From Brevundimonas sp. LM2 (GTDB lineage: Bacteria > Pseudomonadota > Alphaproteobacteria > Caulobacterales > Caulobacteraceae), in NCBI RefSeq assembly GCF_002002865.1, contig NZ_CP019508.1:2398501-2462500 (forward strand): a DNA stretch of 64,000 nt, read 5' to 3'. The notes beneath the pieces are model-generated. The model saw only the letters and a list, made by a program, of their open reading frames with translations, searched no databases and was not told where the DNA came from. Positions 1-8,226 of this stretch are shown here, in pieces. Within the stretch, counting starts at the first letter, position 1, and each line of letters begins with the position of its first letter. The translations under genes and the position numbers were made by a program.

Positions 1-75
1 GGCAGTATCGTGCTGCTGATGGTGCTCGCCATCCTGATGCCGATCGTGAACCTCAACAACCTGGCGGGGTTGTGA
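1..75 (+). CDS. gspF: Type II secretion inner-membrane protein GspF, C-terminal end (partial)
   Basis: Only the last 24 codons lie in the window. They encode a hydrophobic helix followed by a short tail ending PIVNLNNLAGL and a TGA stop. A last transmembrane helix closing with a 'MPI..LN' type tail is typical of the GspF/PilC family, the polytopic platform of type II secretion and type IV pilus machines. The assignment rests on this short tail plus gspN and gspJ immediately downstream. Start and most of the gene are outside the window. Confidence 0.7.
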   Translation, partial: GSIVLLMVLAILMPIVNLNNLAGL

Positions 76-96
76 GCGCCGAAGGCGCGAGACAAG

Positions 97-260
97 TCCT
101 TCCCCCGCTTGCGGGGGAAAGCGGCCCGTCGATCGCGCAGCGATCCAGGGCCGATGGGGGAAGTCCTGTCTGGCTTCGCGGAAGAACAGAGTCCCCCATC
201 CGTCCTGTTCGAGCTCCGCTCGAAAACGGACGGCTTTCCCCCGCGAAGCGCGGGGGAAGG
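97..260. repeat. Palindromic intergenic repeat between gspF and gspN
   Basis: An 11-bp terminal inverted repeat (CCTTCCCCCGC at 98-108, GCGGGGGAAGG at 250-260) encloses smaller hairpins, including CCCCCGC-TT-GCGGGGG at 102-117 and GATGGGGGA (153-161) against TCCCCCATC (192-200). It fills the gap between convergent gspF and gspN. The same CCTTCCCCCGC core occurs in the 22.4-kb palindrome and a related CCTCCCCCG in the 30.2-kb repeat, so it looks like a dispersed REP-like family that may also end transcription. Confidence 0.7.
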
Positions 261-268
261 GCTCAGCC

Positions 269-1024
269 CTACAGCGTCGTGTCGATCGACATCGGGGCCC
301 CGATGCCCGGCAGCAGCCCGACGCCGCCCGGCTCGACCGAGGCCGTCAGCGTCCCGTCCGCCTGCACCCGCGCCTTCAGCACCGGCTCGGTCCCGCCCGC
401 GCGCGTGAACACCACGTTCGACGCCCCCTCGTCGGCCGTCACGGTCCCGGTCAGGGCCGCCAGGGGCGTCACCCCAAGCCCGTTCGCCGCGCACTCGCCC
501 GGTCCCGTCGTGATCCGCCCCTCGCCGGTCGGTGCTCCCTTCAGCGACAGGCGCTCGACCTCCATCCGCATGACCGGCGAACAGGCGAACGGCAGGCCGG
601 GGGCCACGGCGTTCAGCATCCGCATCGACACCGTCCCGTCCAGATCGCGCACCAGGACCCGGCCCGGCCGCACCAGCACCTGGGTCGAGGCGTCGGTGTC
701 CGGCCCCCGCAGGGTGATCCGCTCGGCCGCCGACAGGTGCAGGATCGAGGCGAAGGGCATCAGGGTCCAGCCCGCGCCGAACCCGCCCGGCATGCCCCGC
801 TCCCCGGCCCAGACTGTGCCCACGGCCTGGCGTTCGCCGTTCGACGACGGCTTCACGATGATCTCCGACGGAGCCAGGGCGATCAGGCCCAGGACATATG
901 CCCCGACGCCCACACCGGCCAGCACCATCCGCCAGCGGGTCACCTTGACCGTCAGACGCTCGAACTGAAATGCGCCCCCTGCCCGGCCCTCCTCGCCATC
1001 GCGTGTTCTCCAGACTTTCAGCAT
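269..1024 (-). CDS. gspN: Type II secretion system protein N (GspN)
   Basis: 251 aa. A short cytoplasmic N-terminus is followed by one transmembrane helix (about residues 31-52) and a periplasmic domain, the layout of GspN, an accessory inner-membrane component of type II secretion. The periplasmic part has the family's 'GTVWAGE' and 'LPGIGAPMSIDTTL'-like stretches. The start is an ATG preceded by GGAG. It is convergent with gspF and divergent from gspJ (32 bp apart), so it is transcribed opposite to the rest of the locus. GspN sequences are weakly conserved; the call leans on topology and neighbours. Confidence 0.75.
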   Translation of the reverse strand: MLKVWRTRDGEEGRAGGAFQFERLTVKVTRWRMVLAGVGVGAYVLGLIALAPSEIIVKPSSNGERQAVGTVWAGERGMPGGFGAGWTLMPFASILHLSAAERITLRGPDTDASTQVLVRPGRVLVRDLDGTVSMRMLNAVAPGLPFACSPVMRMEVERLSLKGAPTGEGRITTGPGECAANGLGVTPLAALTGTVTADEGASNVVFTRAGGTEPVLKARVQADGTLTASVEPGGVGLLPGIGAPMSIDTTL

Positions 1025-1056
1025 GGGGGTCTCTCCGGCAATCCTCGCCGCTTAGC

Positions 1057-1683
1057 ATGAAGCGCGCACGGTCGCGCCAGGGTTTCACCCTGGTCGAGGT
1101 GCTGATCGCCATGGCCCTGTTCGCCCTGATCGGGGTCGCGGGATTTACCCTGCTGGACGGGGTCCTGCGCACCCAGGGCGCGACCGAGACCCGTCTGTCC
1201 CGCCTGGCCGAGATCCAGCGCGCCATGCTGGTGATCTCGACCGATCTGAACCAGGTCACGGGCTCGCTGGCGGGATCCGGGGCGGCCCTGGCGCTGCAGA
1301 AGACCGACCTGTCGGGCGCCGTCGTCAATGTCCAGTACGACCTGACCGGCGACCGGCTGACCCGCACCCTGTCCGGGGCGGCCGGCGCGCGGACCCAGAT
1401 TCTGCTGGAAGACGTCGGCTCGGTGCGATGGACCTTCCACCGCCGGCACGGCGACTGGCTCGACACCTGGCCCCAGCCCGCGCCGCCGGTCGCCATCCCC
1501 GCCCCGGTCGCCGCACCGGGCGCCCCGCCGGCGCCGTCCGCGATCTCTCAGGGCATCACGGCCATCGGGCTGGATCTCGTCATGGCCGGTCTGGACGGCC
1601 AGGCCGGAGCCACCCTGCGCCGCGTGGTGTCGATCCCCCTGATGGAAGATCAATCCGCCCCCCCGCCCCCGCCTCCGACCTGA
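1057..1683 (+). CDS. gspJ: Type II secretion minor pseudopilin GspJ
   Basis: 208 aa from the ATG at 1057. Begins with a basic leader, the prepilin peptidase site RQG^FTLVEVLIAM with Glu at +5 of the mature protein, and one hydrophobic helix, then a soluble domain with the GspJ-like pattern 'RLAEIQRAMLVISTDLNQV'. GspJ is a minor pseudopilin at the tip of the secretion pseudopilus. The C-terminus is rich in Pro/Ala. The longer frame upstream to 970 lies antisense to gspN and would bury the signal, so the shorter start is used. No gspK follows; a TonB receptor on the other strand does. Confidence 0.85.
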   Translation: MKRARSRQGFTLVEVLIAMALFALIGVAGFTLLDGVLRTQGATETRLSRLAEIQRAMLVISTDLNQVTGSLAGSGAALALQKTDLSGAVVNVQYDLTGDRLTRTLSGAAGARTQILLEDVGSVRWTFHRRHGDWLDTWPQPAPPVAIPAPVAAPGAPPAPSAISQGITAIGLDLVMAGLDGQAGATLRRVVSIPLMEDQSAPPPPPPT

Positions 1684-1753
1684 GACCGGACAAAGAGAGG
1701 CCGGAGACGCTCGCGCGTCCCCGGCCCAGGTGTACGTTCCGGGGAGAACGAAT

Positions 1754-4723
1754 CTAGTAGCGGTAGCGGGCCCCCACGTAGAACTGGCGTCCCGTGTGGT
1801 GATAGACCGAGGTCGACTGCCGGCTGTCGTCGCCGACGTACTGGTGGTTTTCCTCGTCCGTCAGGTTCAGCCCCTCGAAGGTCAGGCTGATCTGCTCGGT
1901 CACGTTGTAGCTGGCCGAGACGTCCCAGTTCAGCGTCTCCTGCTTGCCCTCTTTCGCATTGCCGTTCCGTCCGGGGACGTTCTGCAGATAGGCTTCGCGA
2001 TAGGAGGCCGAGACCCGCGCCGAGAAGGTGTCGTCCTCATAGTACAGCGTGCCGTTGTAGGCCGTGGGCGACAGGGCGGCGAGGTCGTCGGTGACGAAGG
2101 TCGTGCACAGGGCGTTCGAGCAATAGTCGATCTCGGACTCGACGCGCGTGTAGTTCAGCTGCACGCCCGTATTGCCGAGGAAGCCCGGCAGGAAGGCGAA
2201 CGGCTGCTGGTAGCTGACCTCGAACCCCTTCAGCGGCCCGCCCTCGGTGTTCACCGCCGAGGTCAGCTGGAAGATGGTCGAGGGCGAGCACACGCCGGTG
2301 CACAGGCCCGGGGCGAAGGCCGACGGATTCAGGCCGGTCAGGTCGGAGTACGGCAGGTCCTGGCGCAGGATCTGGATGTATGTGTCGATGTCCTTGTAGA
2401 AATAGGCGAAGGACAGCAGACTCTCCGGCGCGAAATACCATTCGACGCCCAGGTCGTAGGTCGTGGCCCGGAACGGCTCCAGATCGACGTTGCCGATGCT
2501 GGCGGTGAAGTTCGGGCCGCTGGCGGCCAGAGACGTGGTCGGCACGAGGTAGTTGGTGCCCGCCAGGGCGTTTCCGATCTGCGGCCGCGCCATGACCTTG
2601 GCGGCTCCGAAGCGCAGCACCACGTCGTCGATCGGCTCCAGCGCCAGGTTCAGCGACGGCAGGGTGTCGTCATACTCGTTAGTGCCCGAGACCGGCGTCC
2701 CGCCGGCGCTGGACGAGAAGCCCTCGGCCAGCAGCTGGGTGTTGACCTGACGGACCCCCACATTGCCGCGCAGGGGCATGCCGAACACGTCGGTCTCGAA
2801 ATCCGCCTGGACGTAGTAGGCGAAGTCCTCCTCCTCGATGTTGCGGTTGCCGCCCCGCGCATTGCCGTTGGAGATCCCGGTCAGGGTGAAGTCACCCCCC
2901 GCCACCCCGGTGTTGCAGTTGCAATAGATGTTGAACAGCGACGCCACGGCGTTGATGTCCGGGATCAGCCAGGACGTATCGACGCCGTCCGGCGTCAGTC
3001 CCTTGCCGAACCCGGTCAGCACCGACGAGATGTCGGCCACCGTCACGCCCGCCGGCAGGGCCGGAATGACGGTCTCGTCGGTCCGACGGAACTCGTAGGA
3101 GCGCGAGCCGAAGGTCTTGTAGTTGACCCCGGCCCGCAGGGTCAGCCAGTCGGTCGCCTCATAGGCCAGGTCGCCCGCGAAGGTCTCGAACACCGTGGTC
3201 ACGCCGTTGGGCCGGATCCGGATTTCCGATCGCGGCGTCGCGCCGGCCGCGCGCCAGGCCCAGTTGGCCGGATCGGTGACGTCGAAGCCGTAGTCGATCA
3301 CCGGCGTTTCCGGATTGCCCCGGAAGTCCCAGGAATAGCCCTGGCTGTTGTTGCGATCGAGGGTGACCGTGGTCTGGATCGGGTTCTCGTAGACGGACTC
3401 GGCCCGGCCGATGAACAGCTTGCCGCTCAGCCGGTCGGTGAACTGGTGCTCGGCGGTGAAGCTCAGCTGGGTGAACTCGGTCGACAGTTCGTCGTAGCGC
3501 TGCTCCGAGCGCAGATCGACATTGTCGAACAGACCATAGACCAGGGCCCCGTTGTCCACGGCGGCCTCGCGGACGATGACCTGAGTCTGGCCCCCGGCCG
3601 CGGCGTTGCGGCTGAAGGACAGGGCCTCGAGGAAGTCCTCCTGCCGCGTGGAGTCGAGCTTGGAATACAGCAGGTCGAACGAGAAGGTCGTGCCCTCGCG
3701 CGGCCGGGCCTGCAGCGAGGCCGTGACGCCCAGGCGCTCCTGTTCATGCGTGAGCCGGCCGTAGCGCGGCAGGCGCGGCACGAAGACATCGGCCTGATTG
3801 GCGGTGTTGTAGGCGGTCACATTGGCGGCCGTATTGGCCGGGCGGGGGATGCCGGTGGCGCAGGCGGCCGCCGTCGATCCGGCGGCCGTATTGTTGGCGG
3901 CGTTCTGCGGCGTCACGCCGAGGGGCGAACAGAATCCGCCGGAGCTGTTGTTGCCGACGGCCGGCGCCCAGCGGACCGAACTGAACCCCTCTTCCAGCGA
4001 GTTGCGCTCGCTGTAGGCGACCGAGACCAGGGCCCCGAATGTGCCGTCGGCGAAGGTGTTGCTGAGCAGGAAGGCCGCGCGCGGATCGTAGCTTTCGGAC
4101 AGGTCGTTGTACCCGCCCTGCACCGAGGCGGCCATGGTGAAGCCGTCATAGTCGAACGGCCGCGTCGTCTGCAGATCGACCGTGGCCCCCAGAGACCCCT
4201 CTTCGGTCTCGGCGGCGGCCGTCTTGCGGACCTTGATGGAGCTGAACAGTTCGGAGGCGAAGACGTTGAAATCGAAGCCCCGACCGCGGTTGGCGCCGCC
4301 CGAGGAGTCCGTCCCGCCGGTGGTGGCCTGGGCCTCCATGCCGTTGATGCGGGTGCGGGTGAAGTCCGAGCTCAGGCCGCGTACGGTGATCGAGCGCCCC
4401 TCACCCGCGTCGCGGTCGATCGAGACGCCGGGGATGCGCTGCACCGACTCGGCCAGGTTCAGGTCCGGGAAGTCGGCGATGTCCTCGGCCACGATGGAGT
4501 CGACGACGCCGGCCTCGTTGCGCTTGATGTTCAGGGCGGCGTTCAGGCTGCCGCGGAACCCGGTGACGACGATCTCGTCGACCTCCGTCGCCTCATCCTG
4601 CGGGGGCGCCGTCTGGGCCGCGGCCGCGCCGATGCTCAGCGTCAGGACGATGGCCATGGCTGATGTGCCGGCCACCAGGCCAGTGCGATAGGCGCGGCTG
4701 CGCCCTGTGTGAGTATGGGTCAT
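1754..4723 (-). CDS. TonB-dependent outer-membrane receptor (carbohydrate-type)
   Basis: 989 aa. A signal peptide (cleavage near 'AAAAQTA', residue about 36) is followed by the TonB box 'EVDEIVVTGFRGSLNAALNIKR-', the start characteristic of the large Caulobacter/Xanthomonas sugar-uptake receptors, then a plug domain ('NLAESVQRIPGVSIDRDAG', 'ITVRGLSSDFTRTRING') and a 22-strand barrel ending in aromatic 'GARYRY'. The outer barrel has Asn/Gly/Ala-rich loops. Start ATG has a strong GGGAGGAGG Shine-Dalgarno. Upstream lie two LacI-like operators, suggesting sugar-responsive repression. Substrate unknown; the neighbouring SemiSWEET supports a sugar. Confidence 0.9.
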   Translation of the reverse strand: MTHTHTGRSRAYRTGLVAGTSAMAIVLTLSIGAAAAQTAPPQDEATEVDEIVVTGFRGSLNAALNIKRNEAGVVDSIVAEDIADFPDLNLAESVQRIPGVSIDRDAGEGRSITVRGLSSDFTRTRINGMEAQATTGGTDSSGGANRGRGFDFNVFASELFSSIKVRKTAAAETEEGSLGATVDLQTTRPFDYDGFTMAASVQGGYNDLSESYDPRAAFLLSNTFADGTFGALVSVAYSERNSLEEGFSSVRWAPAVGNNSSGGFCSPLGVTPQNAANNTAAGSTAAACATGIPRPANTAANVTAYNTANQADVFVPRLPRYGRLTHEQERLGVTASLQARPREGTTFSFDLLYSKLDSTRQEDFLEALSFSRNAAAGGQTQVIVREAAVDNGALVYGLFDNVDLRSEQRYDELSTEFTQLSFTAEHQFTDRLSGKLFIGRAESVYENPIQTTVTLDRNNSQGYSWDFRGNPETPVIDYGFDVTDPANWAWRAAGATPRSEIRIRPNGVTTVFETFAGDLAYEATDWLTLRAGVNYKTFGSRSYEFRRTDETVIPALPAGVTVADISSVLTGFGKGLTPDGVDTSWLIPDINAVASLFNIYCNCNTGVAGGDFTLTGISNGNARGGNRNIEEEDFAYYVQADFETDVFGMPLRGNVGVRQVNTQLLAEGFSSSAGGTPVSGTNEYDDTLPSLNLALEPIDDVVLRFGAAKVMARPQIGNALAGTNYLVPTTSLAASGPNFTASIGNVDLEPFRATTYDLGVEWYFAPESLLSFAYFYKDIDTYIQILRQDLPYSDLTGLNPSAFAPGLCTGVCSPSTIFQLTSAVNTEGGPLKGFEVSYQQPFAFLPGFLGNTGVQLNYTRVESEIDYCSNALCTTFVTDDLAALSPTAYNGTLYYEDDTFSARVSASYREAYLQNVPGRNGNAKEGKQETLNWDVSASYNVTEQISLTFEGLNLTDEENHQYVGDDSRQSTSVYHHTGRQFYVGARYRY

Positions 4724-5031
4724 GGTGCCTCCTCCCAGGGGGTCAATGTCTCTGCCGACGTTCTCGCCGGTCTGTCGTTTTGGTGCAGATCCACGCGTGA
4801 TCCGCGATTGACACCGGTATCATTGGGCGCCGGAATGCTTACTGACACCGGTATCAATGGCGAACCTAAGGCCATGCGCTGTCGGATTGCAAGCCGATTG
4901 GTGCTAGGCGGCTCTGGCGCGGGCGGACCAACTGCCGCGGTAGACGCACCGGGGCCGCCGCCGACGATGCAGCCTGCGGCGTGATGTCCGCGCGAGATTG
5001 ACCTGACGGTTGGGCCGGCTCGGCCGGCGCC
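4724..5031. other. Intergenic region upstream of the TonB receptor
   Basis: 308 bases between the SemiSWEET gene end and the receptor start, both on the minus strand. It holds the receptor's ribosome site next to 4723 and the two palindromes at 4809-4856. No credible gene was seen; the small plus-strand reading frame here lacks coding signals. No clear -35/-10 pair could be fixed. Confidence 0.6.
4809..4856 (-). promoter_or_regulatory. Two LacI/GalR-type operators
   Basis: Two identical near-palindromes TGACACCGGTATCA at 4809-4822 and 4843-4856, 34 bp centre to centre (about three helical turns), 86 and 120 bp upstream of the receptor start. Each is symmetric around CCGG with one mismatched pair. 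Even length, a central CG and tandem placement fit LacI/GalR family operators. The cognate repressor gene is not in the window. Confidence 0.65.
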
Positions 5032-5319
5032 CTAGGCTTTCGCCGCTTCCGGGTCCCCGTCGCGGAACCGCCACTTCATGCCCAGGACCCCCGCCGCCAT
5101 GACCAGGGCGCAGGCATTGGCGATCGTCACCGGCCAGGCCTCGGTCAGGACGCCGTAGACGACCCACAGCACGAAACAGGTCACCGTCAGCGCATAGGTG
5201 CGCAGCGACACCGACGAGGCGTCGCGCTCCTTCCAGATCTTGATCATCTGGGGGGCGAAGCTCGTGATCGAGCACAGGGCCGCGGCCGTGCCGAAGGCGG
5301 TGGCGATCCAGTCGCTCAT
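5032..5319 (-). CDS. SemiSWEET family sugar transporter
   Basis: 95 aa, the usual size for a bacterial SemiSWEET (three helices, dimerising to form a sugar pore). The PQ-loop motif appears as 'SITSFAPQMIKIWKERDASSVS' in helix 1, followed by two further hydrophobic helices ('YALTVTCFVLWVVYGV' and 'ITIANACALVMAAGV'-like). The ATG at 5319 is chosen because the extension to 5406 adds 29 non-conserved residues before the membrane domain. Lying upstream of the TonB receptor on the same strand, it could move sugar across the inner membrane, though separate promoters are likely given the 308-base gap. Confidence 0.85.
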   Translation of the reverse strand: MSDWIATAFGTAAALCSITSFAPQMIKIWKERDASSVSLRTYALTVTCFVLWVVYGVLTEAWPVTIANACALVMAAGVLGMKWRFRDGDPEAAKA

Positions 5320-5437
5320 GGGGTGATCTTTCGGCCGGACAGGGATGACGGGAAACGCATATCCGCCAAACCCCGGCCCAGCCCTCCCGGTTCCTGTGTC
5401 GTCCATCGGATCGAGCCGTCAGGCCCGGCCAGACCCC

Positions 5438-6274
5438 CTACGTCCGGATGTAGCGCGTATGCACCCAGCCGGTCCGAATGGGCCTATGGTCGGCGTCCAG
5501 AACCGTCACTTCCAGCCAGTTCCCGCTTTGGCCGAGCGGCTCCAGGACGGTCTTGTCCTTCAGGAGTTCCAGCACGGCGTAGTCCTGCCCCGGTCCGGAC
5601 CGCAGGTTCAGCCCCGCCGGGGCATCCACGACCGCGATATTGCCCCCGTCATCCTTGCGCTCGTCGAAGACCCGGCTGCGGAACCGGGCCATGTCGAAGG
5701 CGGGACCCGGGTCGGACTTGCGGATCGGGGCGATGTCGTCGTGACCGACGACGGTCTTGATCGGATAGACGTCCTTCAGGGCAAGCGTCAGGGCGACCGC
5801 CGCGTCGACCTGGGCGTCCGGATAGGCTTCCCAACCGATCCGTGTCCGCGACCCGTTCGGATTGCCGTTGCGGTGAACACCGATGAACGGATCGGCCACC
5901 GCCTTGCCCGCCCCGTTCAGCCATTGGGATCCAGAGCCCTTCAGGGGCCCCCAGTTCGCCAGTTCGATGCCGATGGAATAGCGGTTGAGGCCGGTCAGGC
6001 CGTCCCAGCTCGACTTGCCCGCGTGCCAGGCCACCACGCCGAAGTTGACGCACTGGATGATCGAACCGTCGCGGTCGATCACCACATGGGCGGAGGACGA
6101 TGTGTTGGCGGGATTGCAGAACCATTTGGCGGTCAGCAACGCCGTCGAACCCACCGTGTAGTGGATTACGACGATCCCGGGCGGTGGGGCGAAGGCGCCG
6201 CCGTGGTTCGGCGACTTGATCTGCTGGACCGCGGCCATGCCGCTCAGCAGGACGCCGTCCCGGACGGTCAGCAT
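5438..6274 (-). CDS. N-acetylmuramoyl-L-alanine amidase with SH3 domain
   Basis: 278 aa. An Amidase_2 (AmpD/AmiD-like) domain occupies residues about 20-205 and a bacterial SH3 domain about 214-278. Expected zinc ligands are His38 ('VVIHYT'), His178 ('VGHDDI') and Asp188 ('KSDPGPAFD'). It cleaves the amide between MurNAc and the stem peptide of peptidoglycan or of released muropeptides; the SH3 domain probably binds wall. No signal peptide is visible, which suggests a cytoplasmic recycling role or an unrecognised export route. A second in-frame ATG at codon 13 is possible. Confidence 0.88.
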   Translation of the reverse strand: MLTVRDGVLLSGMAAVQQIKSPNHGGAFAPPPGIVVIHYTVGSTALLTAKWFCNPANTSSSAHVVIDRDGSIIQCVNFGVVAWHAGKSSWDGLTGLNRYSIGIELANWGPLKGSGSQWLNGAGKAVADPFIGVHRNGNPNGSRTRIGWEAYPDAQVDAAVALTLALKDVYPIKTVVGHDDIAPIRKSDPGPAFDMARFRSRVFDERKDDGGNIAVVDAPAGLNLRSGPGQDYAVLELLKDKTVLEPLGQSGNWLEVTVLDADHRPIRTGWVHTRYIRT

Positions 6275-6421
6275 GGGTGATATCCCTGTGTTCCGCGCTC
6301 CGGATAAGCAGCCGACCCCGCGCCTCAGGATTGAGATATCGTCGTTCGTTCAACCGAGTCAAGGCACGCGCCGGGCCGGAGGCGAGCGAAGACCCGGCCG
6401 ACCGCCCGGGCTTTCGGCGCC

Positions 6422-8134
6422 CTAGTCCCGCGGGAGCGGCGCCAGCAGCGGGGCCAGGTCCGGCAGGTCGTCCGCCGACCGGGCGAAGGTCGGCGGACGG
6501 ATCGCCCGCGTCGCCTGCTCGAAGGCGTAGCCCAGTGACAGGATCCGCGCGTCGTCCCACTTGGCTCCGATGAAGCTGAGCCCCACCGGAAGCCCCTGCA
6601 CGAAGCCCATCGGCACGGTCAGATGCGGGTATCCCGCCACCGCCGGCAGGGTCGAGGCCGCGCCCAGATAGTGGTCGCCGTTGACCGCATCGATCGACCA
6701 GGCCGGTCCCACCGTCGGGGCGACCAGCGCCACCACCGTGTGCTCGGCCAGCATCCGGTCGATCCCCTCCACACCCGCCAGTCGCAGCGAGGTCTCGCGC
6801 GCGGCGATATATTCCGGCGTGTCCAGCCCCGTCGTCGCCTCGGCCTTGAGGAAGGTCTCCTGGCCGAACAGGCCCAGTTCGCGCGGCGTGGCCGCGTTGA
6901 AGGCGATGACGTCGGCCAGGGTGCGGGTCTTGACCTGAGCCGCGTCCGTCGAGGCCAGATAGGCGTTCAGATCGGCCTTCAGCTCATAGTGCAGCACGGT
7001 CGTCTCGGCCGCCCCGATGGCGTTCATGTCGGGCCCGTCGGTGATCTCGACCAGCACCGCGCCCGCGTCACGCAGGGCCTGCAGGTTCGTCTCGAACACC
7101 CGGTCCGTGCCGGCCGAATAGCCCGTCAGGAACCGCGCCACCCCGATCCGCGTGCCCCGCAGCGATGCGGCGTCCAGCGCCGCGCGGAAGTCGACCTTGC
7201 GCGCATCGGCTTCCGCCGTTGCGGGGTCGGCCGGATCGGTCCCCGCCATGACCGACAACACGAGGGCCGCGTCCTCGACCGTGCGGGTCATCGGCCCGGC
7301 CGTGTCCTGCGAATGGCTGATCGGCACGATATGGGTGCGGCTGACCATGCCGACCGTGGGCTTGAAGCCGACGATGCCGTTGATCGCCGCCGGACAGACG
7401 ATCGACCCGTCCGTCTCGGTCCCGATCGCCGCCGGGGCCAGCCCCGCCGCCACCGCCGCGCCGCTGCCCGAGGACGAGCCGCAGGTGTTCCGGTCCAGCG
7501 CATGCGGATTGCGCGTCTGGCCCCCCACCCCGCTCCAGCCCGAGACGGAGGCCGACGAGCGGATATTGGCCCACTCCGACAGATTGGTCTTGCCGAGGAT
7601 GACCGCCCCGGCCGCGCGCAGCCGAGCGACCAGCGGCGCGTCGCGACCGGGGGCGTTGTCGAGCAGGGCCATCGACCCGGCCGTGGTCGGCATGTCGGCG
7701 GTTTCGATGTTGTCCTTGAGGAAGATCGGCATCTCGGAGAGCATCCCATCGGGCGATGCCGCTCCGCCGGACGACCACGCGATGACGGCGTTCATGCCTC
7801 TAGCGTCATCTTCACATTGGGCTACGCGATCCGCGGTCACGCCCGCGCATTTTGCGAGCGACGACGACAAACCTGCAGCAGCTCGCCGGTCAGAAGCTGC
7901 CGCATCCGCGTCAGCCGCAGCGGCTGCAGCGACTCTCGCAGCAGCAGCGGCCTGCGCAGGGGTCGAGGGTGGACCTTCATACTCGTCGGATAATGCCGGC
8001 AACGTCGAACTCGCGCAGCCAGCAAGCAACAGCGCAGTTAGCAGACCTACACACGCCACGCCCCTCCGCGCATATCGGCGAGAGCCGGGATCCAGTGCTT
8101 TGGGCGAAGTCTGCCACCCGTTTTGCATCGACAT
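6422..8134 (-). CDS. Amidase-signature family lipoprotein
   Basis: About 570 aa. A basic N-terminus, hydrophobic stretch and lipobox 'LLLAGC' indicate a lipoprotein, followed by an Ala-rich linker and an amidase-signature domain. Catalytic elements of the Ser-Ser-Lys triad are visible: Lys in '[17 protein letters not shown]', the Gly/Ser loop '[16 protein letters not shown]' and Ser in '[11 protein letters not shown]'. The family hydrolyses amides; substrate is unknown. It is not GatA because gatB/gatC are absent and it is exported. Start is ATG 8134 or 8128; the frame runs further upstream but that would hide the signal sequence. Confidence 0.85.
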   Translation of the reverse strand: MSMQNGWQTSPKALDPGSRRYARRGVACVGLLTALLLAGCASSTLPALSDEYEGPPSTPAQAAAAARVAAAAAADADAAASDRRAAAGLSSSLAKCAGVTADRVAQCEDDARGMNAVIAWSSGGAASPDGMLSEMPIFLKDNIETADMPTTAGSMALLDNAPGRDAPLVARLRAAGAVILGKTNLSEWANIRSSASVSGWSGVGGQTRNPHALDRNTCGSSSGSGAAVAAGLAPAAIGTETDGSIVCPAAINGIVGFKPTVGMVSRTHIVPISHSQDTAGPMTRTVEDAALVLSVMAGTDPADPATAEADARKVDFRAALDAASLRGTRIGVARFLTGYSAGTDRVFETNLQALRDAGAVLVEITDGPDMNAIGAAETTVLHYELKADLNAYLASTDAAQVKTRTLADVIAFNAATPRELGLFGQETFLKAEATTGLDTPEYIAARETSLRLAGVEGIDRMLAEHTVVALVAPTVGPAWSIDAVNGDHYLGAASTLPAVAGYPHLTVPMGFVQGLPVGLSFIGAKWDDARILSLGYAFEQATRAIRPPTFARSADDLPDLAPLLAPLPRD

Positions 8135-8226
8135 TGATCCGGACCACCGTGCATGAGCGAAAGGACTGGATCCCGGCTTTGGCTGCTGCGCGCCGCTCTC
8201 AGGGTCGCCGGGATGAGCGGATAGGT

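Noticed and set aside
1730..4663. 977-codon plus-strand frame opposite the TonB receptor
   Set aside because: It mirrors the receptor gene; the residue make-up (Arg, Gly, Val, His rich, no domains) is that of a high-GC antisense shadow.
6422..8134. GatA, subunit of the tRNA-dependent amidotransferase
   Set aside because: It has a lipoprotein signal and no gatB/gatC neighbours, so a general amidase is the safer call.
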